From Eutypa lata (taxonomy: Eukaryota; Ascomycota; Sordariomycetes; Xylariales; Diatrypaceae), in NCBI GenBank assembly GCA_022661535.1, contig JAKULF010000006.1:434001-498000 (forward strand): DNA of 64,000 nucleotides. Direction: 5' to 3'. The position numbers were made by a program, and so were the translations under genes. Each line of letters begins with the position of its first letter. Within the stretch, counting starts at the first letter, position 1. Below the pieces are notes generated by a model. That model saw nothing but the letters and a program-made list of their open reading frames with translations, had not been told where the DNA came from and ran no database searches. Below, in pieces: positions 48,215 through 60,695 of this stretch.

Positions 48215-51200
48215 TAGGCAGGGGTAATGCGAAAAGGACTACGAAATCCCACGTGCTGCTGCCGCTCTGCCGCCTTGCTGGGCAGCGGCGACAACGATCA
48301 CCGTTCGGTTCCAGGGACTACAATCCCCCCCGAGCGCTCAGGAACCATGCCGTCTGATATGTAGTTAAGTCTACATGCATAGTCAGCACTGCAGCTTCGT
48401 GTCACTTCGTTGTATCCCGCCTTGACCCGGCGAGGTCCTACCTACCTACCTACCTAGAGTTTGGGGTTTTCCTGTCAGAGCACACGCAAGGCTACGATAG
48501 ATACCCGAGGTAGGCTGCGCAGCCTACTGCTACCTACTTACCTAACCACCACTAGCCATTAAATGTTCAGTGGAGGGAGTTCCCATTAGGCAGAGGGGAG
48601 TGCGCAGCCAATCGGATCTTTGCCACGCAACCCAATGGCGCGGCATTTGCAACGTTGCGGCGGGTGGGTGAGGGTAAGGGGTGGGAGAAAGTGCGTGCGT
48701 GCATGCGTGCGTGCGTATGAGCTCTTTGTGGTTCCATCTCATTTGATATCAACCTTTCCCCTATCCTGGGGTAGATTTCCAGACACGCATGCGATTGCTT
48801 CGCCCTGGTATGATGACAACGTATTGCATCTGTATCCGATTCTACATTACCCACTCGCCTATCTTGTCGGGAACCCAGCTACGTAGCTAACGTCATACCT
48901 ACTACTCGCGCTGTTCCGTCTCTACGTACACACGCTTGCCTCTTAGCTCCAGCCTTGGGAAAGGTGACCGGAGTCAGCAACGTTCGGAGCGGCTGCGTTC
49001 CGGGAAGGACAGGGCGGGACGCCAGAGCCATGGTAGCGGTTATGTGCGGAATAGCTTCCACGGTCTAACTAACTAACTGCTGCTAGGAGACTGGCAGTTG
49101 TAGAGCTTGACTCTTGTTAGACTCTTTTAATTCAGGTGCTACCTGTCATCGCGTCGACCACTCGGAGAACGTTCGGATACACAAGCCTTTGCCCAGTTGG
49201 TAGCCTCCAGCGCCTTGTCAAGTGACGTTTGTGTAAATCTAACGACGGGCTAATTAACATTGAGGCGAATATTTTGGAGCTCAGACTATACTAGACGTAA
49301 GGCGGTAACACCGTGCATTGGCTCCTCCGGAGGTAGTGGCAACAGATACCTCGGCAGTGTGTGGATATTTGACGTGGTGTCCCCCTGGCCTGAAGTAATT
49401 ATGTTGGTAGACGCTATGTAATTAGCATAGTATTATTATCAGCATGGTATCAGTATACTAAATTTTCAGAAGCCAAACATTCAGATCACGCTCTCAACTT
49501 TAGGTCTCAGCCTATGGAACTGAAGTGTCACCGTGTGCATGTAATTTATAGATGTTGCTGTGCCGGCCAGTGTAGAATCAAATCAACTCATATCCATGGC
49601 AAGACAGGGCCGTTGCAAGTACCTACATTCTACTCACCCGGCAATAGGCGTTGCTATTCCCGGTTAAAGATATGATCTATGATGCTATCGTCGTCTTGGC
49701 CTCCCGTTACCCGCTTGCTAGCTGAAAGCTTAAATCTGAAGTAGGTATGTCCCTAGTCAGCTAGTAAACATGGAACTTCATGCGGCTATAGAAGTAGCTT
49801 GCCGGGAATAAGGCCCAGTATGGTCTGCAACATGTCGTCTGGGATAAATCCCCATGTGCAACTTTTTTTAGAGGGCATTTACATCATAGTAGGGTCCTCT
49901 CTCCAGGCTAGGGTATACCCATCAGCCCCTGACTAGAACCCCTATTTAACCTACTCAAACACCTCGGTATTATTAGGTATCATGTCAGCCTTCTTGACTC
50001 GCGAGGTACCCAAGTATTGAAATTTTCTCTTGTACTAAAGAATTCGACCTCCCATTGGTGTCCATTTTAGTATATGTGACCGGCGCTTACACCCGCCTCT
50101 ATTTAGGGAGATGCAGTAGTGGAAGTTCGCCTGTTGTGGGTTAGTATCTGTTTACCAGATATATGATAGTCCAATAAATAAGGTTTGACGAGCTCGCTAA
50201 TTAGCGTCCTACGGGCACTTATGCAGCAATATATCGATTCATTGGCAGGTACACACAGATACTACCGCATACCATCTTAAGGACAGGTGATAGTCTGTAT
50301 CTACGTAGTATTCTAGATTATGAGGGCCATACCGGCCCGTTAACAGTCAATGTGCGAGTCGGATTTCTAAGTTAGTCCAAATATAACCCGCAGACGAAGC
50401 GAGTTCGGATTGAAGGATGACGTAGTATGTCTTCGAGGACAGCTACAAAGATATATCTCGGTTGATAACCACAGCACTTTTCAGAAGTTGAGCGGCTCCT
50501 CCCTTAGTTATCCTACATTGTTAGTGCAGGTATAGCTTTGTCCTAGGCCTAAATATTAAGTCATCGGTTGGAACAGAATGGGTGGTTATTAACTGCTAAG
50601 TAGTCATAACTAGAACAACGTAGAGAATTGGTGCTCGAGTCGGGGTGGTGGGTAGTAATTCTCTTCGAAACCAACTACAAAAGTCCCTTTCTAGTTAAAA
50701 ACAAACTAGAGCCTAGCGAAGTGACAGAACTCGTCGCTCGGGACCGAGTGTAGTCACTAATTACTTAAGCATAACAACACGGCACGGGGCGCCTAAGGAG
50801 TTCTTCAGCCATTTTTACTTAACAAGTTACGCAGGGTCCTGTTTGTTATGGGCTCCACAAGCTATTCGTTAGGTTCCTTATCATATCTACACAAAAATCT
50901 ATAGTCAAGCTAGTAGTATGTGAAGGTCTTCTCAAACTTGAATCCTTGGAGTATAGTCCGTTCTCCAAGTCCGATGTAGAGCAATCCTAACATAGGACGC
51001 CCTTTACTGCTATCGGTGGTTGAAGAAATCCAATGAACTAGCTGGGATAAAATCAGGACGTACATATTGTCCATCCGATGAACCGTTTACTACGTGCTGG
51101 AATACAACAACTTGTAGAGCCTCCCAAACATAGTTTGGACAGTAAAAAATACACAAACTGAATGCTTCTCGCGGCTATTCTAATATTTAGGAGACAGGAA

Positions 51201-52202
51201 TAGGGTCCTACCATTTATAGTACTTTCAATGTATACTTGACGGCACTGGCTTATAAACTTATTAAATATACAGGCTCGTGAGTAAAATACCAATAACCAA
51301 CATGAAGCTATATTTAGTGAAAGGGTTATCTGGATTATCGCCTGAATTGTAAAAGTGACCATATATTAAAAATTTAAGTGATAAGTCTGCAAATAGACTG
51401 GTATATTGAATCCCTTTTTAAATATCGAAGCGATAAATGTAAATAAATCTCATGATATTATGTAACTTTCATAAAAAGTAATGAAACATAGGAATCATGA
51501 TATTATTAGTTACTATACATATAGATTTAACACTAAAATCAAAACCAGGTATACAATTTATACCCACCCCCAAATATTAGAAACCACGGTTTAGGCGTGT
51601 TAATACGAATGCCTGTTCTGAGGTTTCTTAATCTCAAGGCTCGGTAAACGGGAAAGGTGTTTAACACAATCTTTCCAAGCAAGAAGTGGTGATATCCTAC
51701 CTTAGGGTTTAAACCAACAGTAGAGGCAGTTAGCCTTGCCAACTCTTTATAAGTTAATAATATCTCTTATAACAGACGTTTTCGTATCATAGGATAGAAC
51801 GAGAAATAAACACGTATAGAAAGGGGGCTGTTGAGAACCGGCCTGGATGTACCTCTTAGCCAATTTTGATAAGATTTATTAGTCTGACCGCTCAATAAAA
51901 ACATGCACTTTGCTTTCCTCCATCAGCTTACGGTTAAGTTGCGACGACGTGGGTCCGGTAACTTTTTCGTCTTCCTTTTGTGGGTTTACAAAACAAGCCA
52001 TAACTATGTATGTAATAGGTATCTTTCAGCGACGACGAGGAAGGCAGTAGCTGAAATCGAATGATGCTGATTTATTATCCGACGTTTTAGCGCGCGAGGC
52101 TTACTACTACTTTACCCCCTTTTGATGATCTCAGCAATACTAAGTTGGCGTATAGTTTAACATTCACCTGTAATGAGAATGCTGTCCATTGAACGCCAGC
52201 CG

Positions 52203-52226
52203 GGCAAGCTGGCAAGCTGGCAAGCT
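52203..52226. repeat. Triple 8-bp repeat inside a short inverted repeat
   Basis: Three GGCAAGCT units lie between acgccagc (52193-52200) and its exact complement gctggcgt (52224-52231), so the repeat array can sit in a hairpin loop. Confidence 0.7.
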
Positions 52227-52846
52227 GGCGTCAGCGGCGTCTACGGGATCGATCCACTAGGCGGAGAAAGTCCTAGGAATGACGCTGGTCCAAGATGAAC
52301 ATGAGAGCTTTGTCGAGCACTAATAGCATTTTGTATGCCTCAATCAAGCGGTGACAGAGCCTTTACCAGGAAACTGTGTTGCACAAATGGCGTCCTGACT
52401 AAAAACCCCAAACAATAATAAGCCTGCCGGCGTGCAGGCGTGGTGTGATGCTTCACGCAAAAGCAATGCCTAGAGACGCCAGGGGGCCCTAAGGTACAAC
52501 ACTGACTAAGCGCTGAAGCTTTGGTATTCACCACCTTCCGGAAACGGCTACCTGAGCTGTTCAGGTCACCGGCCAGAACCCCAACATCGCTATTCATAGC
52601 TGGATGTCCCGGTTCTCGGTCGTATCCATCTGCAAGGGACACGGGGCGTCACAGGGGCTGGTTATATATGGCATTCACGACTATATATAACCTAGCAGTA
52701 GCATGTTGATCTTAGACAACAGGAACTCACCATCTCCCTTTCGAGCCCTGAAAAGAGACCCCAAAAACAGGTGAACTTGCTTGAAGCGTTTTCACCTTTC
52801 AATTTCAATCAGACGCGTCTCGGTTCCAAAGCAACCAACCGACAAC

Positions 52847-53833
52847 ATGCAGCAGAAGCTCCTCGCGGCCGTCCTCGGCGCCGCCCTCCCCCTGGCAGTC
52901 CGCGCGCAGTCGTGCTCCGTCGTGAACGACGTGGTCGTGACATTCTACGGCAGCCCGGACAACGACCCCCCGGGATCGGATGACACAGCATACCCGTGTG
53001 GCGGCCGCAACAACCATGCCGGTGGCGTCGGGTCCTACGACGAGCCGCTGACTTTTGCCACCGCGCCGGGTGAATACAACCAGTGCGAGGTCGTCTATGC
53101 GCCATATATAAAGAAGTACCTCCGCATGGAAGATTCCTGCGCGACGTGCAGTGAGTTGTCTCTCCGCTACCGCCTCCTTTCCGTACCTGACAAACCCGTT
53201 CACCGTTTCTCCGTCCCAAATATATATATATATATATATACAAAAAGGGTCTTGTACTAACCTGTGGGGTTTCTCTTCAATCAAACAGCCTCGGACTGGC
53301 AGAACGGCGTCGCACACATCGATATCTGGACGGGCACCGTCGCTGACGGCGGCGATGCCCAGATCGAGTGCGAGAACCAGCTCACGCCAGACCCCAGGCA
53401 ATCTTTCATCCGCAACCCGGCCTCGGATCTAGAGGTAGACTGTAAGTTAAAAACAACAAATTCCCAAGGAAAACAAAAAATAAAACCTTCTATGAATGAA
53501 GTGATAATTATCTAACGTTAATTTTGCGAATCACAGTGACCGCTCTTTGGGATAACGGCAAGTGCAACACTGGGAACACGTATCTCAACTACGACGCCGG
53601 AGACTACTGCGGCAACGGCGGCGGCGGTGGTGGATCGCCCCCGTCCAACCCGACGTGCCAGACTGGGTGTGAATGGGAAGGTCACTGCATTGGTAAGCTA
53701 TAATGAAAAAAAAAGGATATATCAATAAGAGAGAGGAAACTAACGGATGTGTATTGTAGGCTGCACTTGCTCGACTTTCGACGATTGCTCCGATGACTAC
53801 GTCTGCACCAGTGGTCACTGTGCTGCTGCGTAA
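52847..53833 (+). CDS. Secreted cysteine-rich protein, barrel-like domain plus C-terminal Cys motif
   Basis: There are four exons (52847-53150, 53289-53441, 53537-53692, 53760-53833); all three introns (138, 95 and 67 nt) are phase 1. The product is 228 residues. A signal peptide (MQQKLLAAVLGAALPLAVRA) is followed by a Cys-rich domain with VTFYGSPD ... AYPCGGRNNHAGGVG ... FATAPGEYNQCEVVYAPYIKKYLRMEDSC, then the WQNGVAHIDIWTG block. This resembles fungal secreted proteins with a double-psi-barrel-like core; that fold is inference. A short Gly/Ser/Pro linker (about 180-188) leads to a compact Cys module (TCQTGCEWEGHC ... DCSDDYVCTSGHC) like tails of some fungal secreted enzymes. Not a recognised enzyme; apoplastic or wall action is likely. 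It borders the gene desert. Confidence 0.87.
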
Positions 53834-54551
53834 GAGAGAATGCAACGATGCGATAGCTAGGCGTGTGCTAGGCTTATTCAGAGCTCAAGGGGGGATGTGA
53901 TGGGTTGATAGGATAGCCCTGCGATTGACCCTGTGCAACCTGATGGGGGGATACATTCGTTTGAACCTATGCTAGTAGTTTAGGATCTGTACATATGAAG
54001 AAGAAAAACCACGTATATACTCTGCAGTTATACCATGAAAAGTTTATGTAGAAAGGGAAATACACACAGTTCCTATATATTTTTAGAAAAAAAAAACTTT
54101 CTTTCCTCATAGAGTTGAGTGAAGAAAAAGGGTCCAAACGTATGGGGATGGCGTGAAACTGATATGATAATAAAGGAGTGTGTAGACCCTACAGTAGAAT
54201 AATGATGTAGCATAGACAAAGGCATCATTGGCTGTCCCTAGATAAGGGTATATAATCAACTGTACAGGGTCTACGTACTTGTATACACATTTTGGTATTC
54301 AAACTTGACTGTTCAAAGTCCTCTCATTCACCCTACACCTAGTACATGCCATCCCCTCCAACCCATGCAGACTCAGACTATCGTTTTAATAGGTACTTAA
54401 GTAGGCATGTCGAGGGCGCAATCTCAACCAACCCCTAGCTGTCCCAACAGCACAACGCCTGGCCCACCTTCTCTACCTAGGTACCCAATAGGGAGCAGCC
54501 AGCTAGCCAACCCTCACGAGTCCAGGAACAGCAGCATCCGGAACCTAGTTA
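53834..54551. other. Convergent spacer between two secreted-protein genes
   Basis: This 718-bp sequence lies between two stop codons, with no repeat array or coding signal beyond an A10 run near 54088. Confidence 0.6.
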
Positions 54552-55376
54552 TTAGGCGCCCGTAGGCGCCGCCATAACGTCCGACCTCTCAAGGCTGGTG
54601 AGCGTAATCGGCTGGGTGCCCGTACACGCCGCATCTACATATCTGGAGAGGGCAGCACAATCGACGGTAGCCCAGATGGGCAATTCCTCACTGGTACTAC
54701 TGCTCCTCCTGCCCCCAAACCCACCACGACTCCCAAACCCACCACCATTCCCAAACCCACTTCCCTCCCCTTCCCCTTCTTCCACATACCCCTCTTCAGC
54801 ACCCTCACCATTGCCACCACCACTAGCAACAACACAATCCCTAGCCAACCCCTCGAGCGCCTTCCCGTGATCCTCGCACCAGTCCTCCATAGCAGCGTTC
54901 CACAACTGGTAGTTGTGGCGCAGCTGACGGTCGGGGATCTGCGTCACGACCGCGCAGTAGATGGTCGGGTCCGCGGCGTCCGCCGTGGCGAGGAAGGGGG
55001 TCAGCGCCGCGAGGAGGGCCGATTGGTTCGTGGGGGTCGGGATCGAGTCTATGAGGGAGGCGTACGAGGATGAGCAGGCATTGCCATCGGTATTTTTGCC
55101 TTTGTCTTTGTTTTTGTCGTCGTCGTCGCGCTTGATGACGGCCGCCGCGGTTGCGGTTGTGGTGGTGATGATAGTGGTTATGGTAGCAGTGATGGTGTTG
55201 TTGTTGTTGTTGTTGGTGGTGGTGATGATACTAGTGGTGTTCGGGTGACCTTTCCGTCGCTCGATTAGGTTGAGGTGGGCTAGGAGGGGATTGCTGTGAT
55301 GGAGCTGGGCGAGGGATAAGGAGAGAATGGTGAGAAGCCCGGTGAAGGTGACGAGGAAAGTGGTTGGAGAATGCAT
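54552..55376 (-). CDS. Secreted Asn/Thr-rich protein, infection-structure-protein-like
   Basis: A single exon encodes 274 residues from the ATG at 55374-55376; an upstream in-frame TTG is not a plausible start. The signal peptide is MHSPTTFLVTFTGLLTILSLSLA. A Thr/Asn-rich low-complexity stretch (about 45-82) follows, then a dibasic Lys-Arg before an Asp run (IKRDDDD), a possible Kex2 cleavage site. The conserved-looking part (about 100-185) has spaced cysteines and the pattern SLIDSIPTPTNQSALLAAL ... YCAVVTQIPDRQL ... YQLWNAAMEDWCEDH, which recalls fungal 'infection structure specific' proteins. A Gly/Glu-rich linker and a last domain with two cysteines (DCAALSRYVDAAC) complete it. That family assignment is tentative and no activity is known. 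Confidence 0.72.
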   Translation of the reverse strand: MHSPTTFLVTFTGLLTILSLSLAQLHHSNPLLAHLNLIERRKGHPNTTSIITTTNNNNNNTITATITTIITTTTATAAAVIKRDDDDKNKDKGKNTDGNACSSSYASLIDSIPTPTNQSALLAALTPFLATADAADPTIYCAVVTQIPDRQLRHNYQLWNAAMEDWCEDHGKALEGLARDCVVASGGGNGEGAEEGYVEEGEGEGSGFGNGGGFGSRGGFGGRRSSSTSEELPIWATVDCAALSRYVDAACTGTQPITLTSLERSDVMAAPTGA

Positions 55377-57178
55377 TTCTGTCTGCCTGTGTATCTTCCT
55401 GTCTGCTGCAGCCAAGGTGAAGGGTACTTGAGAATATGACGAATCCTATCTACCAAGCTATAGGAAGGAATAGAAAATAGTGACTAGAGAATGGTCCTAG
55501 AACGACTGACTGACTGGCTAAACTTAGAAGCTTTGGTGTCCCAAAATTTGCCGGTGAGGATACGGTGTGTGTAGTAGTGAAGAAAAAGAGAGTTGGTGGA
55601 ATAGGGGTAAAAAGTCGAGAGGAAAAGATCTTGCTTGCTGAGAGGGCGGAGATGGGGGTTCACGACATGTTTGCTCATACCTACTTACTTATCTATGACA
55701 CTTCAAGAAAAGTACATACCTATTGAGGACTCCATTCATGGATCATCGAGGATTGGTTTGTGCTGGAAGACATGGATGGGCGAGGTAGGAAGGGGACACG
55801 AACTAACTAGAGGTTCCTGACGGTGTAACCTACCTAACGCTAAACCTGGAACCTCCTTCTAGAACAAACGCTTATCGACATACATGGCATGACGTATTGG
55901 AATATAAACTTATAGAACGGAAGAACTGTCATAGGTGTCAGCTATTCGGAAACTCCCTAACTGTCATATTTGCGTACTACCTATCATCCAGGAACTCGAT
56001 TAACCCCTCCTCCTCCTCCTATTTCTGGTCAGATTCCTTCTCCACCTAGGTACTTACGTAGGACACCACCACACACACACATCCAATAGACTCCGCAGAT
56101 GTTACACAGAGCCTCCCCACAGCCCTGAACCATGATACCACGTGCACGGGAGACGCTTCGGTCTCCAAATTCGATAATTATCTCCTGAAACCCGGCACCA
56201 GCCCGGTGGTCATATGCAAGAAAATGGAGAATTGTCTTATTGATTCCCCTTAGCACCGCATATGTAGAGTACTAGAGTAGTGTAAGCTAATACTTGCGTA
56301 GAAAAGGGGGTGGGGAGGTGGATGGGTTTGTCATCAAAATACGCGGGGGCCTATGGGGGAGAAGGTAGATGAGGATAATGCATGCTATAAAAAAAAAAGA
56401 AAGAGAGCAACCACCGCGCATCTCACGTTGAACTAGAGGTAGCCAGTAATTCAAGAAACGTCTCTTGTTGGGTGACATATATCAAGTTTACAGAATGTGA
56501 AGGTCGATGTGGAAATGTGTCATACTCGGCGTCATTAGCATGTCATTAAATTGTAGGGCTTTCTCCTAACTAATGAGTTGTTGCATATCAAATAGGACTA
56601 CGTCTAATAAAAGATTGGTATCATCGATGTAGAAATTCAATGACGAGAATGAGTCCATGAGAATTTGCAGCAATATGTAAGTCTTATTTCACAGCCTAGC
56701 TATCTACTGCTATGAGCGGGTGGGTTTGTTTTACCCCGAGCCCGTCAATATGATGTGTGCATCCCTATCCGGAGCCTTCTCACCCGCCGAGCTGTCGAGA
56801 ACAGCCCCCATGTGATTTAGGTAGGTAGGTAGGTACATAAAAGAGTTTTTGTAGTATACATTAAACGTACAGTCCGAGGCCGTTTCGTGCCAAATGGGTT
56901 TCTCCAAAGACTATTGAGACATTATACAAGAAAGATAAAGAGGCCGGTTGATGCCGGAATAGGTATAATAATGCGGTGGGGGGAAAATGTGATGTTATGT
57001 TTTGTTTCGCAAACGCCAATATCCTCATCGGGAGACCAATGCTGCGCTAGCCGAAATGTGTCCCCGATGATCCCAAAAACACCAAAAAAAAAAAAACGCC
57101 CAAAGAATTGCTTTCAAAAAAAAAGCGAGGAATGTGTAAAGTACCAAGGCGGATCTTATATAACCCGTGACAACCTTA
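55377..57178. other. Intergenic upstream of the secreted-protein gene
   Basis: This 1.8 kb is promoter of the Asn/Thr-rich secreted protein and 3' flank of the coiled-coil gene. TAGG repeats occur at about 56818-56833 and A runs at about 57080-57124. Small open frames are not supported. Confidence 0.55.
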
Positions 57179-60100
57179 TCAGGCCTGCAGAGACTTAAAT
57201 CGATCCTCGAAAGACTTGAGCTTTTCAGCCTTGAGTTCTCTCTCGAGCTTCCGGGTTTGGTTGACTGCCGCCTCGCGCTCTTCCTGCAGCTGGAAGACTT
57301 CGATCTGCGCAGTGTTCATGCGGCTGACCACCTGCTCCATCTCCGAATCGGCATCCGTGAGAGCATTCTCGAGCTCAGCGATGCGTGCTCGGAGGTTGTC
57401 GATCTGGGCGTCTTCGGAGACATTCATGGCCGAGCCAGAACGCGTCGAGCTAATCCGGGGCGGCCGAGCGCCGGGTGCTGTGAAAAGAGGAGACAAAGGC
57501 GACTTAGGTCCGAAAGTGCGAGGTGAGCGCGGGGAGTGCAGGCTATTCCGCATCCGTGAAAGCGAGTTGTTGTGGCTGTCCTTCAGCGTCTGCATCTCTT
57601 CTTCATGGCGGGCAATCCGCTCCTCAGAAGAATTTTGAGCGGCGTCGAGCTTCTCCTCAAGAACACGCAGGCGTGCTTGCATGGCTGTGATACGCTCTTT
57701 GTTCGCCTTCTGCTCGCCCTCGCCGCGTGTGACAGTGTCAGTGATTCGTTGACGTAGAGTCTGGTTAATACTGAGTTGTTGACGGACTTGAACAGCCAAC
57801 TCTTCAACACGGCGGGCAGATTCCTCAAGCTCAACTGCAAGAGTCTTCTCAGAGTCTAGATACTGCTGTTCGCTAGCCTTGAGAACATCCAATTGCTCTT
57901 TGTATGACGAGGCTTCTTGCTGAGCAACATCGCGTTCCATAATTGTCGACGAGAGCACCCGCTCAAGCTTATCCATGGCAAGCTGGGTCCTTTCGTCGAG
58001 GCTTGGAGCGCTCGTCTCAAGGTTCTTGATACGTTCTAGAGACTCCGCATACGCCTTCTGCAGAGCTTCATAGGCTATTGTCAAATCTCCCGAGGTGATC
58101 GGAGTGGCGAATTGGTCGCTTCCTGTGCTCGAACGAGCCAGAGAGGGAGGGATGAGAATGTCCTTCTCTTTGAGAAGGCTCCTGAGCGATGCAATTTCCT
58201 GCTCTGCTCGGTCAAGATCCATCTTAAGGCCTCCTAGACCCTTCTCTACCTGCCACTTTTGCTCGAGGGCCTCCTCGGACCGTCGTCGTAGAACATTGAT
58301 TTCTACACGAAGATTGGAGACTTCCTTCTGAAAGCTTGCCTTCTGTGGTGAGGTTGTTAAAAGGCGGTCACGTTCTAACTCTAAAACCTGGATCTTCTTA
58401 TCATTTTCACGGTTCTGATATTCTTGTCTGTCGAGGAGACTCTTCAATGCGCGGTGGAGAGCATCTCTTTGCTCTTCGACATCCTTGAGACGCTCCGCAA
58501 GTTGGTCCCGGGATTCCGACGTTTTTACCGTCTTTGACCTTGATATAGACGGTGGTCGTCGGAACGAAGTAACCGAGTTAGAGCGGGAAAGGCCCGAGAG
58601 AACTGGGCCGATGATAGAGTTAGGCCGAGACTGCCGCAATTGTCGAGGCATATCGTCTTCCTCTGTAATCATACCCATTGACTTCGATTGATGCTCCTTA
58701 AGATTGAAGTTCTCGGTTTTAAGACTATGCAATTCTTGCTGCATCTTGCTTGACTCGTACGTCATCTTCTCCAGCTCGGAGGCTTGCCCTTCTAGCCCCT
58801 CCACACGGGCTCGGAGCTGGGGAACAATTTCATCCCGTAAGTTATCACGTTCGTTAGAAGCATTCTGGAGCTCTCCTCTCATAGCTGCCAGCAAGTCCTC
58901 GAAATTATCCTTGACTTTACGTTCCTCGGCAAGCTTCCGCCGAAGAGTCTCGCACGTGCTTTCTAACTCTTTCACCCTATCGTTCGCATCCAAGTTGTTG
59001 ACTTGGGCAAGATCAATCTGTGAAGCTTTTTCTGAAAGCTCCCTGATCTGGGTGTCAAGCTGCTGTCGCCTTGATCTCTCATCCTGGAGCTTGTTGGTCA
59101 ATTCTAATCTGACCTGGGCCTTTTCCTGCTCTGCCCTCCTCTGTATTTTTTCAATCTCTTCCCTGGACTGGTCGTACTCGCTGAACTTAGCAGAGCTGTA
59201 CCCCGAATCCGAGAAGTAATCACTAGTCCTCTTGTTGGAAGTCGATGATGGATTGTCCTTTTCGGCCTGTAACCGATCGGCTAAGTCTTCTAGGTCCATC
59301 TCGCGCCGAATTGACGCCGCCAATTCGGCCGAGATGGCCTTTAGCTCATCTTCCATTTCTTCGATTTGAAGATACGGCGAGTATGAGCCCGTGGATGGTG
59401 TCGCAAGGTATGAATCGACGTAATCGCGTGAGTTGGAAGGCCCGTTATGTACCTTTGGTGCTCCGAGGAGTGATTGCGGTCCAACGGTAGTGACCGGGGA
59501 AGCATCGGAAACACTGTTCGCTTTGGAGAAGTTGAAAGGCGACGGTAAGGGTGAGATGGCTCCTCTGTCCGAGTTGGCAGTCGATGATGGAGATGCAGCG
59601 CCCCAACCAAAGAAAGTGCCAAGTTTGGAGGATCCGGGTGACTTGGGAAGTGGTTTGTCTGTATTAGGTGTCTTCAGTTCTGGATCTGTTGACTGTGACG
59701 TAACTTGTTGAAGGTTTAGATGTGGCGGTATTGCTTTCTTAGAGATGTGCAATGACATATTACTACTATTATTAGGATTAGGATTAGAGATGGAATTCAG
59801 AGATGTGTCCGAATTATAGCCGTCAAGGATATTATCGCTCAACGGATCTTGGTCGTTATTTTCGCCTTCCTCTTCCCCTTCGTCAGCTAATAGATCGTCG
59901 TAAGAGGAACGATCGCTAGCTTGCGACAGTTCAGCCGTGTGGCCTGTTTGAGGACCCGCAGGGTTGCCGCCGTCCGAAGTGTTTGGGTGTGTGGTCTCCC
60001 CTTTAGAAACACTAGCCGGGTCAAACTGAGCAGAGACCGGCGAGTCGTCGATATCTAAGAAACTCCTAAAGAAACATTTGGTTTAACAGACCATTCTTAC

Positions 60101-60695
60101 CCTCACTCTTTCTCTTTAGTAAGAGGGTGGGGTCCATATGACCGCGTTGGAACGTAGACTAATTAAGACATCTGACTCACTCTTTGTTGGCAATGATTGT
60201 TTGTGGCTTTGTTGTAGAATTATGATTAGGATTGGCACGAGACACTACCGAAGGAAAATCATAGACTGTTGGACTATCGACCGAATAGGAACGCGAAAAC
60301 CTATGCTCAGGCATAGGGAGACTCTTTGCGATGGTCAGATATTCACCCGATGAGTATCGGGTGGCATGAGATGAGGCAGACAACGATAATGGCTTTCGGC
60401 GGATCTGCTGCAATGATGACCGTTGACGGGTAACAGCAAGCTCCCGGATGTTTCTCGAAACCGGTAGGTCGGGTACTGAGTCCAGATCTTGGGTGTGATC
60501 TTGGGAGGAAGTAGAAGGAAAGACTTGCATGGGGGGGAAGGTAGTAGATGAAGATGAAGCATTAGGAGTCTCAGAGTTAGCTACAGGAGAAGAGGGCGAA
60601 GGGTCCAAGTGGTGCTGGTGGTAGTGGTTCGCGGGAGCATTCGCGGGCATGTCCTGATCTGGTTCGGTAGTAGATCTAGACATGGTGGGCGACAT
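57179..60695 (-). CDS. Large coiled-coil protein (DUF7603-like)
   Basis: There are two exons (60695-60181, 60065-57179) with a 115-nt phase-2 intron (GA|gtgagt ... tttag|G), giving 1133 residues. The start is ATG 60693-60695 (MSPTMSRSTTEP). The first about 400 residues are disordered, rich in Ser, Pro and Asn, with an acidic patch (about 235-245) just after the splice. From about 400 to the end the sequence is mostly heptad coiled coil (EIEKIQRRAEQEKAQ, LDTQIRELSEKA), broken by a basic Ser/Arg linker (about 640-690) and a Pro/Ser break (about 1035-1070). It resembles a fungal family annotated as transport-related or Uso1-like, and I recall DUF7603 for this group. Coiled-coil similarity alone is weak evidence, so function stays open. 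No membrane span was seen; probably cytoplasmic, perhaps a tether or scaffold (inference). Confidence 0.9.

Larger units (their letters stand above)
45131..52846. other. Gene desert, right part
   Basis: About 7.7 kb without a supported gene. It contains (TTC)9 at 47852, (GGCA)10 at 48173, GTGC-type repeats near 48691, a triple 8-bp repeat at 52203, and an A+T-leaning stretch about 51180-51780. The sequence at 49.1-51.8 kb has dense TAG/CTA and TAA triplets and looks like degraded DNA, but I could not identify its source. The last 200 bases are the promoter of the cysteine-rich secreted protein. Confidence 0.5.

Noticed and set aside
51539..51742. A 67-codon minus-strand frame in A+T-rich DNA
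   Set aside because: It begins with TTG, not ATG, and has no recognised similarity.
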